Source: JAUWKC01 sp035529895 (lineage in GTDB: Bacteria; Planctomycetota; Phycisphaerae; Sedimentisphaerales; Anaerobacaceae). From it: a DNA stretch of 64,000 bases. Below the pieces are notes generated by a model. The model had not been told where the DNA came from, did not search any database, and saw only the letters and a list, made by a program, of their open reading frames with translations. The stretch spans positions 1-64,000 of the forward strand of contig DATKVV010000034.1 of NCBI GenBank assembly GCA_035529895.1, read 5' to 3'. Positions within the stretch are counted from its first letter, which is position 1. Every line of letters begins with the position of its first letter. Positions 35,782-43,644 of this stretch are shown in pieces. The position numbers and the translations under genes were made by a program.

Positions 35782-37248
35782 ATGAGCGCATATAATTACA
35801 CTCGACGCGATTTTCTCAAAGCCTTGGGAGTGGGCGCCGCGGCGTTGACTTTACCGGGATGCGGTGCTTTTCGGCGGGTTCCGGCCGGTACACTCGAACA
35901 CAGGCCGAACATCATCTTCATAATGACCGACGACCAGGCGGACTGGGCCTTCGGTGCCGCGCCAAATCCTGATGCGTACAGCCCGAACATAAACAAGTTG
36001 TGCAGCGAAGGTGTTCGTCTGGCTAATTGCTTTGTTACGACGCCGGTGTGCAGCCCCTCGCGTGCCTCGCTGCTGACCAGCCGGTATGGCACCGAGGTTG
36101 GCATAACCGATTTCATCAAGAGCAAGAAGGTCGGTCTGGCCCCGACCTTTGCAACCTGGCCCCGAATTCTGGCCGACGCGGGCTATGCCACCGCCCTTAT
36201 TGGCAAATGGCATCTGGGCGATAAAGATGAGTGCCATCCGACGCTCTTTGGTTATACCGAGTTCACCGGCTTTCGGTGGGGCGGCGAGGTGTCCATGGAC
36301 CCGAAAATAGAGGTGGGTGGTGACGTTAGGCAGGTACAGGGTTACACGCCCGACATTCTGACCGACTACGCTATTGATTTCATTCGGCGCACAAAGGCCG
36401 GCCCCTTCGTGCTTTCCCTGCACTACTGGGCACCGCACGCCAGTACCGTCAGTCGCGCACCGGACGGCGGGCACACGTGGCTTCCTCTCAGCGGCGCGGA
36501 CTACAGCCGGTTCGGGAACATGGATCCCAAGATTCCCAACCCCGATTATCCGAGGCTCGATGTGCCGCTGGTCGAGCGAATGATGCGCGAATACCTTGGC
36601 AGCGTCGCCAGTGTCGACCGCAATCTCGGACGTCTGTTGGCGGTGGTGGATGAACTTGAGCTATCCGACAATACTGTGATTGTCTTTACCTCGGACAATG
36701 GCTACAACGTCGGCCATCACGCCGTCGAGGGAAAGGGCAACGCAAGCTGGACCCTCACCGACAATCGCGATGAAGGCCCCAATATGTACGATAACTCCCT
36801 GCGCGTCCCGGCAATAATACGCTGGCCTAAAGTTATCAGACCCGGAATGACCATTGAGCAGACGATTAGCTTTCTCGACTGGTTTCCTACCTTGCTGGCG
36901 ATTGCAGGGCTGAAAGTGCCCAAAGGCGAAATTATCCGCGGCCGAAATTTTCTGCCGCTGCTTAAAGGCAAGCGGATCGAATGGGACAACGACCTGTTCG
37001 TTCAATACACGATGCGGGGAGCGGGTACTATGCGCGCTTACCGCGCACCCCGCTGGAAACTGGTCCGCGACTTCGACCATTTCATAAAGGATGAATTGTA
37101 CGATTTGTTGAACGACCCGGCCGAGACAACCAACCTGATTGACTCGCCCGACCCTCTCATCCAGAATCTGCGCCGGTCCCTGAACGCGAAGTTGCTGGAC
37201 AAAATGCGAAGCATTAACGATCCAGCTTTGGGGGCGACAGAGTTGTGA
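35782..37248 (+). CDS. S11: Tat-exported lipoprotein sulfatase, paralogue of S5
   Basis: 488 residues. Tat motif TRRDFLK, lipobox TLPGC (Cys 27). MTDDQADWAFGAAPNPDAYS, C90 in VCSPSRASLLTSRYGTEV, LIGKWHLGDKDE and FTSDNGYNVGHHA form the site; PNMYDNSLRVPAIIRWP replaces the usual YEGGIR region. All these features are shared with S5, six genes upstream, so a duplication followed by divergence is likely. Unlike S5 it lacks the long charged tail, ending INDPALGATEL. Confidence 0.95.
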   Translation: MSAYNYTRRDFLKALGVGAAALTLPGCGAFRRVPAGTLEHRPNIIFIMTDDQADWAFGAAPNPDAYSPNINKLCSEGVRLANCFVTTPVCSPSRASLLTSRYGTEVGITDFIKSKKVGLAPTFATWPRILADAGYATALIGKWHLGDKDECHPTLFGYTEFTGFRWGGEVSMDPKIEVGGDVRQVQGYTPDILTDYAIDFIRRTKAGPFVLSLHYWAPHASTVSRAPDGGHTWLPLSGADYSRFGNMDPKIPNPDYPRLDVPLVERMMREYLGSVASVDRNLGRLLAVVDELELSDNTVIVFTSDNGYNVGHHAVEGKGNASWTLTDNRDEGPNMYDNSLRVPAIIRWPKVIRPGMTIEQTISFLDWFPTLLAIAGLKVPKGEIIRGRNFLPLLKGKRIEWDNDLFVQYTMRGAGTMRAYRAPRWKLVRDFDHFIKDELYDLLNDPAETTNLIDSPDPLIQNLRRSLNAKLLDKMRSINDPALGATEL

Positions 37249-37282
37249 TGCCGGCGGTAACGCTAAGCCGAAAGGAGCAAAT

Positions 37283-39115
37283 ATGCGACCAAGGATAGTA
37301 AGACTGATTTTCGTATGTATTAGTTTGACCCTGCCGCTTTGTGCCGGTGGTGCCGACCTGCTGGATGTCCCCGAAGTTCCCAGAGATAAGGTTATCTGCT
37401 TTGCCCTGTACACTGTTCAAAACAACGTCCTGAAGCTCACGGCCCAGCTCTATCCGCTAAAGCAGAATGAGGACAAGGTGGTTCGGCTTGAAATCAGGCA
37501 GGATGGAAAATGGAAGCAGATAGCGCAAGCGTCGGTAGTCGAGGACGGCTGGGTCGCGCTTTTCCGGGTAGAGAACTGGGATTCCACCAGGGATATCAAA
37601 TACCGCCTCGTGCACGGCAGGAACGCATACTATACCGGTACGATTCGTAAAGACCCCGTGGATAAGGAGACTATTGTTGTGGTCGCGTTCACCGGCAACT
37701 CAATCAATCCGGAGCATGGAGGGGACATACCCAAGACCGACATCGTTGAGAACGTCAAAAAGCTCAACGCCGACCTGCTTTTCTTTTCCGGAGACCAGGT
37801 CTACAATCATCGCCACCACTATGCCCACTGGCTTAAGTTCGGCAGAGATTTCGGGGACATTATTCGCAACGTCCCGACGGTTACGATACCAGACGACCAT
37901 GATGTCGGTCATTCCAATTTGTGGGGTGCGGGGGGCAAAAAGTCTAATACTCGGGCCGGTCACGACGGGGGATACGCCGCTCCCGTTGAATATGTCGAGA
38001 TGGTCGAACGCGCCCAGACGAGCCATCTGCCCGACCCATACGACCCCACGCCCGTAGAACGCGGCATCGGCGTGTACTATACCTCTCTGACGGTAGGGCG
38101 GGTGAGCTTTGCCATTATCGAAGACCGCAAGTTCAAGTCGGGTCCGCAGGGGCTGGTCCCGCAAATGGGGCCAAGGCCCGACCATGTCACCGACCCCAAT
38201 TATGACCCCAGGAGCCTTGATGTCCCCGGCGCGAAATTGCTGGGGGAGCGTCAGCTTAAGTTTCTCAGGGCCTGGGGGGCCGACTGGCAAGACTGCGATA
38301 TGAAGTGCGTGCTGTCTCAGACAGTTTTCTGCGGCTCGGCTCATCTTCACGGCAAGAGGGACTACCGCCTGCTTGCCGACCTCGATTCCAACGGCTGGCC
38401 GAAGACGGGACGAGACAAGGCCCTGAAGGAAATCCGCAAGGCGTTCGCGTTCATGATTGGGGGCGACCAGCATTTGGGCACGTTCGTTCACCACGGTATC
38501 GACCGATGGAACGACGCCGGCTATTCCTTTTGCGTGCCTTCCATTGCCAACCTTTACCTTCGCTGGTGGGCCCCGCTGGAGGGTGGGCGGAACCGCGAGC
38601 CGGGAATGCCCGAATACCTGGGTGAGTTTCTCGACGGGTTGGGCAATAAAATCACTATGCTGGCGGTCGCCAACCCTACCCCGGAGGAGAACCACGACAA
38701 GCTCACGACCAGAGCGGCTGGTTTTGGCGTCGTCAGATTCAATAAGAGAACAAGAGAAATCACAGTCGAATGCTGGCCGAGAAATGTAGATATTGGCAGT
38801 CCCGATGCTGAGCAGTATCCCGGCTGGCCCAGGACAGTCAGGCAGGAGGACAACTACGGGCGAAAGGCCGTCGCCTTTCTACCGACCATCGAAGTTGCCG
38901 GTATGACCAATCCCGTGGTGCAGATAATTGATGAGCCCAATGCCGAGGTTCTTTACACGCTTCGCATAAACGGGACTTCGTATCGGCCCAAGGTTTTCAA
39001 AGAGGGCAAGTATACGGTTAACGTGGGCGAACCCGGCACGGCCAAAATGAAGGCCCTCACGGGCGTTTTGTCTTTGTTGGGGGACAGAAGCAAGACAATC
39101 GAAGTTACATTTTGA
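37283..39115 (+). CDS. PhoD-like exported metallophosphatase
   Basis: 610 residues with a Sec signal (IVRLIFVCISLTLPLCAGGA) rather than a Tat motif. Metal-binding segments of the PhoD-type phosphatases are visible: LLFFSGDQVYNH (about residue 170), TIPDDHDVGHSNLWG (about 205-219) and FMIGGDQHLGTF (about 390-401). A C-terminal beta domain follows the catalytic part. AAGGAG stands 5 bp before the ATG. Position inside the sulfatase run, 34 bp after S11, suggests a phosphate or other ester on the same polymer, or a recruited sulfatase activity; neither can be decided from sequence. Confidence 0.85.
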   Translation: MRPRIVRLIFVCISLTLPLCAGGADLLDVPEVPRDKVICFALYTVQNNVLKLTAQLYPLKQNEDKVVRLEIRQDGKWKQIAQASVVEDGWVALFRVENWDSTRDIKYRLVHGRNAYYTGTIRKDPVDKETIVVVAFTGNSINPEHGGDIPKTDIVENVKKLNADLLFFSGDQVYNHRHHYAHWLKFGRDFGDIIRNVPTVTIPDDHDVGHSNLWGAGGKKSNTRAGHDGGYAAPVEYVEMVERAQTSHLPDPYDPTPVERGIGVYYTSLTVGRVSFAIIEDRKFKSGPQGLVPQMGPRPDHVTDPNYDPRSLDVPGAKLLGERQLKFLRAWGADWQDCDMKCVLSQTVFCGSAHLHGKRDYRLLADLDSNGWPKTGRDKALKEIRKAFAFMIGGDQHLGTFVHHGIDRWNDAGYSFCVPSIANLYLRWWAPLEGGRNREPGMPEYLGEFLDGLGNKITMLAVANPTPEENHDKLTTRAAGFGVVRFNKRTREITVECWPRNVDIGSPDAEQYPGWPRTVRQEDNYGRKAVAFLPTIEVAGMTNPVVQIIDEPNAEVLYTLRINGTSYRPKVFKEGKYTVNVGEPGTAKMKALTGVLSLLGDRSKTIEVTF

Positions 39116-39225
39116 GACCACTCATCGGCTTGCCTTCTGCATCTACTTTATTTTGGCGTTGGACTCAAACCAAAGAATGCATATCATAGGGCTTCAAAGA
39201 AACGTGGAGTTAGTTCGGAGCTAAG

Positions 39226-40779
39226 GTGAGATTTGACAAGTTAAGTCGTCGCAACTTTCTAAAACAGCTTGGCTTGGGTGCAATCACCCTCGGCGGAGCC
39301 GGATGTGGAGCTTTGCACAGCGGTCGCGTCGTATCCTCTGCCGGAAGAGGAGGCGCCGCCCGCCCGAACGTGGTTGTTTTTCTGACGGATGACCTTGGCT
39401 ATGGCGACCTGGGCTGTTACGGCCATCCGTTCATCAAGACACCGAACCTCGATAGATTTGCCGCGGAAGGCATAAGGTTCAGCGATTGCTATTCGGCGGC
39501 GCCTATATGTTCACCGGCCCGCGCCGGTTTACTGACCGGCCGCTGCTCCTATCGCACAGGTGTGTATCATCTGGCCGGTAACCGGGTCCATCTGCGTGCT
39601 CAGGAGAAGACAATCGCCGAGTTACTGCACGACGCCGGCTACGCCACCTGCTTTTTGGGCAAGTGGCACCTCGGCAGTTTTGACGGCAGACATCCCTTGC
39701 CGGGTGACCAGGGCTTCGACTACTGGTTCGCCAGCGAGGTCAACAGTTTCAACGGTCCCCTCAACCCGGATAATTTCGTTCGCAACGGCAAACCGGTCAG
39801 CCAGACAAAGGGGTGGTACTGTGATGTGGTTGTCACTGAGGCGATAGACTGGGTCAAAAAGCGCGAGCCTGACAAACCATTCTTTATTGAAATATGCACC
39901 CATGAGCCTCACACGCCCCTGGACCCGCCGGAAGAATACATGCGGATGTATGATACGCCACAGGTTCGAACGCTCGAAAAGAGCTTGAATTACGGGCGCG
40001 TGCCCCGCTATCCGACCGACAACACGCCTGCAGAAAAGAGATATTACTATGGTACGGTGACACAGTTGGACAATGCTTTTGGTCGCTTGATGGAGGCGCT
40101 GGACGAGATGGGGCTGGTCGAAAACACGCTGGTTATCTTCACCAGTGATAACGGCCCGGAATACCCCGGGGGCTCAACCAGGATTGACCCCATTCGCAGG
40201 CGCAGCGCTGGAACGCCCGGTAATCTGCGCGGTATGAAGCGTCACCTCTACGAAGGTGGTATTCGAGTTCCCGGTATTGTCCGGTGGCCAGAGCGAATCA
40301 AGGGCGGGCGGGTCTGTGCCGAACCAATCAGCAGCGTGGACTTCCTGCCCACGCTGTGCGAACTGGCGGGCGCGCGAGTTCCTACTGACCGTGTTCTTGA
40401 CGGCGTCAGCATCACGCCGGTCTTCGAGGGCAAGAACCTCAAACGGACGCGGCCCCTATGCTGGAATATCAATTACACGGGCGTACCCAATATGGCTATG
40501 CGAATGGGCGATGAAGTTTTGCTCGGATTCGCCGAAAAGCCTGCTGCCGGCCAGGCAATCATGGAATGGGTCAAGACCACAAAGATGGCTCGCTTTGAAC
40601 TGTATAACCTCAAAACCGATGTCAGCCAGAAAGTCGACCTGGCCTCGCACAAGACGGGGCATCTTCAGTCGCTTATTAACCAAATGAACCAGCTCTGGCG
40701 GGAGCTCCAGCGTGAAGGCCCAACCTGGCCAAGCGCCGGAGGAATCAAGCCTGCGGTAGGAGAATTTCCACGGGATTAG
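39226..40779 (+). CDS. S12: Tat-exported lipoprotein sulfatase (GTG start)
   Basis: 517 residues from a GTG preceded by CGGAG. Tat motif SRRNFLK, lipobox-like GGAGC (Cys 27). LTDDLGYGDLGCYGH, C95 in ICSPARAGLLTGRCSYRTG, FLGKWHLGSFDG and FTSDNGPEYPGGS are the active-site parts, with GMKRHLYEGGIRVP after. S12 has no close paralogue in the window and an Ala in the C-S-P-A-R motif, which is allowed. The 110-bp gap before it is the largest in the S2-S14 run and could hold an internal promoter. Confidence 0.95.
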   Translation: MRFDKLSRRNFLKQLGLGAITLGGAGCGALHSGRVVSSAGRGGAARPNVVVFLTDDLGYGDLGCYGHPFIKTPNLDRFAAEGIRFSDCYSAAPICSPARAGLLTGRCSYRTGVYHLAGNRVHLRAQEKTIAELLHDAGYATCFLGKWHLGSFDGRHPLPGDQGFDYWFASEVNSFNGPLNPDNFVRNGKPVSQTKGWYCDVVVTEAIDWVKKREPDKPFFIEICTHEPHTPLDPPEEYMRMYDTPQVRTLEKSLNYGRVPRYPTDNTPAEKRYYYGTVTQLDNAFGRLMEALDEMGLVENTLVIFTSDNGPEYPGGSTRIDPIRRRSAGTPGNLRGMKRHLYEGGIRVPGIVRWPERIKGGRVCAEPISSVDFLPTLCELAGARVPTDRVLDGVSITPVFEGKNLKRTRPLCWNINYTGVPNMAMRMGDEVLLGFAEKPAAGQAIMEWVKTTKMARFELYNLKTDVSQKVDLASHKTGHLQSLINQMNQLWRELQREGPTWPSAGGIKPAVGEFPRD

Positions 40780-40799
40780 AAAGGAGACCGCAAGGGGAC

Positions 40800-42203
40800 A
40801 TGATGGTCAGTTATACGCGGCGTGATTTCTTGAAAGCCATCGGTGCCGGCGCGGCCGCAGTGACACTGCACGGCTGTATGGGGCCATCTACGGGTCCGAC
40901 CGGCAAAAAAAGACGTCCAAACATCGTTTTCATTATGGCCGACGACCTCGGTTACGGCGATTTGGGCTGCTATGGTCAGAAGCTTACAAAGACGCCGAGG
41001 GTCGACCAAATGGCCGCAGAAGGGATGCGTTTTACTCAGTGCTATGCCGGCGCCTGCGTCTGCGCACCTTCGCGAAGCGTACTGATGACCGGCCAGCATA
41101 CCGGCCATACACGCGTCCGTGAGAACAGTTGCAGGACCGGCGGCGTCCGCGACGAAATCACTGGGGGGGGCTGCCGGCTTCCGCTTATGGACGAAGATGT
41201 TACGGTCGCCGAGGTGCTCAAGCAGGCCGGCTACGCAACCGGCATAACCGGAAAGTGGGGACTTGGTGACCCGGGTACAACCGGTGTGCCGAACAAACAG
41301 GGATTCGACGAGTGGTTCGGTTATCTTAATCAGAATCATGCCGTGTTCTACTACACCGATTACCTGTGGCACAACGAAGAGAAAGTGACTCTCGAAGGCA
41401 ACAAAAACGGAAGACAGCAGCAATATACGCACGACCTGTTCACCGATTTTGCTGTGGATTTTATTCGACGACACAGGGGCCGACCGTTCTTTTTGTATGT
41501 TGCTTACACTAGTCCGCACTTTAATATGGAGGTCCCCAGTACAGAACCGTATACGGATAAACCGTGGCCGGAGAAGGCCAAAATTTTCGCTGCTATGGTT
41601 ACGCGTATGGACAGGGACGTGGGCCGCATCCTTGACCTTCTGAGCGCGCTCGGCATCGATGACAATACCATTGTGTTCTTCTGCTCGGATAACGGAGCTG
41701 CTGGCAGTGGCGGCCCGATGTTCAATAGTAGCGGACCTTTGAAAGGAGGTAAGGGCGGTTTCCACGAAGGCGGCATCCGAACGCCTATGGTTGTCCGCTG
41801 GCCTGGCAAAGTCCCCGCCGGCAAAGTCAGCGACGCGCCCTGGTATTACGCCGACGTCATGCCGACGCTGGCCGAACTTGCCGGCGCTAAACCTCCCGTG
41901 AATATCGACGGTATCAGTGTTTTGCCGGCCCTGCTCGGCAGAAAGCAGCAGAACCTCAGTGACCGCTTCATGTACTGGGAATCGCCGCCTCCAAAACTGC
42001 ATCAGGTGGTGCGATGGCGCAACTGGAAGGCAAGGCGGCCAAAACCGGACCAGCCACTGGAATTATATAATCTTGCCGAAGACCTTCGCGAGGAGCATAA
42101 CGTCGCGGACCGGTATCCCGACGTTATTGATGTGTTCGAAGAATACCTCAAGACCGCCCGCACCGAATCGCCCAACTGGCCAATGGAAGGGAGGAAACAA
42201 TGA
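40800..42203 (+). CDS. S13: Tat-exported lipoprotein sulfatase, GKWG variant
   Basis: 467 residues from tandem ATG codons (40,800 and 40,803), after AAGGGG. Tat motif TRRDFLK, lipobox TLHGC (Cys 26). MADDLGYGDLGCYGQ, C88 in CVCAPSRSVLMTGQHTGHTR, ITGKWGLGDPGTTG and FCSDNGAAGSGG form the site. It belongs with S9 and S10, closest to S10. A GGGGGG run interrupts the region after TGHTRVRENS, giving an insertion of about 10 residues relative to S10. The stop overlaps the S14 ATG. Confidence 0.95.
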   Translation: MMVSYTRRDFLKAIGAGAAAVTLHGCMGPSTGPTGKKRRPNIVFIMADDLGYGDLGCYGQKLTKTPRVDQMAAEGMRFTQCYAGACVCAPSRSVLMTGQHTGHTRVRENSCRTGGVRDEITGGGCRLPLMDEDVTVAEVLKQAGYATGITGKWGLGDPGTTGVPNKQGFDEWFGYLNQNHAVFYYTDYLWHNEEKVTLEGNKNGRQQQYTHDLFTDFAVDFIRRHRGRPFFLYVAYTSPHFNMEVPSTEPYTDKPWPEKAKIFAAMVTRMDRDVGRILDLLSALGIDDNTIVFFCSDNGAAGSGGPMFNSSGPLKGGKGGFHEGGIRTPMVVRWPGKVPAGKVSDAPWYYADVMPTLAELAGAKPPVNIDGISVLPALLGRKQQNLSDRFMYWESPPPKLHQVVRWRNWKARRPKPDQPLELYNLAEDLREEHNVADRYPDVIDVFEEYLKTARTESPNWPMEGRKQ

Positions 42204-43627
42204 GCAGGTCCAATTGCACGCGACGTGATGTCTTAAAAGCTATGGGGCTCGGTGCTGCGTCATTTGCCGTTGCCACCTGTGCGAATCTCGCGTCTCGGTC
42301 TGGGGACAGAGCAGCACAGAAGAGGCCCAATATCATTTTCATATTGGCCGACGACCTTGGCTGGGCGGAATTGGGCTGCTATGGCAACCGGTTCAATGAA
42401 ACGCCCAATCTTGACCGGCTGGGTGCAAAGGGGACGTGCTTTACCCAGGCCTATGCCTCGGCTCCGGTCTGCTCGCCGTACCGCGCCAGTCTTATGACGG
42501 GGCAATATCCGGCGCGAGTCGGTATGACCAACTACCTGCAGCCCGATGACACTAACCACCTTTCGACGGACTATACCACCATCGCTGAGATGCTTCGCTC
42601 GGCAGGCTACGCGACGGGAATTATCGGCAAGTGGCACCTGACCGGCTACGCCAGCAGCGGAGTGAAAGAGTTTCCGCCCGCAATGCACGGGTTCGACGAG
42701 ACCATCGTCTCGGAGAGCCGCGGTATTGGCGGCGGCAGCTATTTCCATCCCTACCACTTCAACCCCGATATCGCAAGGCGCCTGCCCGACAGAGAGTTTC
42801 TTACCGACCGGCAGAACCTCGAAGCCGTCGAGTTTATCGAGCGTCACCGTAGTCATCCCTTTTTTCTTTACCTGAGTCACTACGCCGTTCACACAAGACT
42901 TGTGGGCAAGCCGGCGCTGGTGGAAAAGTACTCGCAAAAGCCCGGTGCGGGCAGGGGCTCAAGGGCGCCGAAGAATAATGTCCACCTGGCCGCTCAGCTT
43001 GAGAGCATAGACGAAGGCGTAGGTATGATTATGGAAAAGCTTGAACAATCAGGACTTGGCGAGAATACTATCGTTGTCTTCACGTCCGACAACGGCGGCG
43101 AGAGCCGGGTCACGAGCAACGCGCCCCTGCGGGAAGGCAAATCCACGCTGTATGAGGGCGGCATCCGCGTGCCGCTGATTGTCCGTTTCCCTGGCGTGAC
43201 ACCGCGCGGCGCCGTCTGCGATGCACCTGTCTGCGTGATTGATTTCTATCCCACTTTCTGCGGGATTGTTAATGTGGACCCGAAGCCCGGACAGCACCTC
43301 GACGGCATCTCTATTCTGCCCCTTCTCAGTAATCCAAACGCTTCATCGGCTTGTGACACGCTCTACTGGCATTATCCCCTGTCCAAGCCTCATTTTCTCG
43401 GCGGCCGCTCTTGCGGCGCTATTCGCAAAGGCGACTGGAAGCTGCTCGAATTCTTTGATGATGGTCATCTCGAGCTGTACAACCTCGCCGACGACATCAG
43501 CGAGAAAAACGACCTTGCCGAGAAAATGGCCGGCAAGACCAGGGAACTCCATCAACTGTTGCGGCAGTGGCGAAAGTCTGTCAAGGCCCAGGAGCCTGCG
43601 GGCGATCGAGACGCTCAGGCTTCATAA
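42200..43627 (+). CDS. S14: Tat-exported sulfatase, weak lipobox
   Basis: 475 residues. GGGAGG lies 6 bp before the ATG, which overlaps the S13 stop. Tat motif TRRDVLK (Val instead of Phe), AVATC (Cys 27) is a weak lipobox. LADDLGWAELGCYG, C91 in VCSPYRASLMTGQY, IIGKWHLTGY and FTSDNGGESRV form the site, then EGKSTLYEGGIRVP. KGDWKLLEFFDDGHLELYNL ties it to S1/S4/S15. It ends 17 bp before the convergent stop of the glycoside-hydrolase-like gene. Confidence 0.94.
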   Translation: MSRSNCTRRDVLKAMGLGAASFAVATCANLASRSGDRAAQKRPNIIFILADDLGWAELGCYGNRFNETPNLDRLGAKGTCFTQAYASAPVCSPYRASLMTGQYPARVGMTNYLQPDDTNHLSTDYTTIAEMLRSAGYATGIIGKWHLTGYASSGVKEFPPAMHGFDETIVSESRGIGGGSYFHPYHFNPDIARRLPDREFLTDRQNLEAVEFIERHRSHPFFLYLSHYAVHTRLVGKPALVEKYSQKPGAGRGSRAPKNNVHLAAQLESIDEGVGMIMEKLEQSGLGENTIVVFTSDNGGESRVTSNAPLREGKSTLYEGGIRVPLIVRFPGVTPRGAVCDAPVCVIDFYPTFCGIVNVDPKPGQHLDGISILPLLSNPNASSACDTLYWHYPLSKPHFLGGRSCGAIRKGDWKLLEFFDDGHLELYNLADDISEKNDLAEKMAGKTRELHQLLRQWRKSVKAQEPAGDRDAQAS

Positions 43628-43644
43628 TAGTGCCGGTTCTCTTT

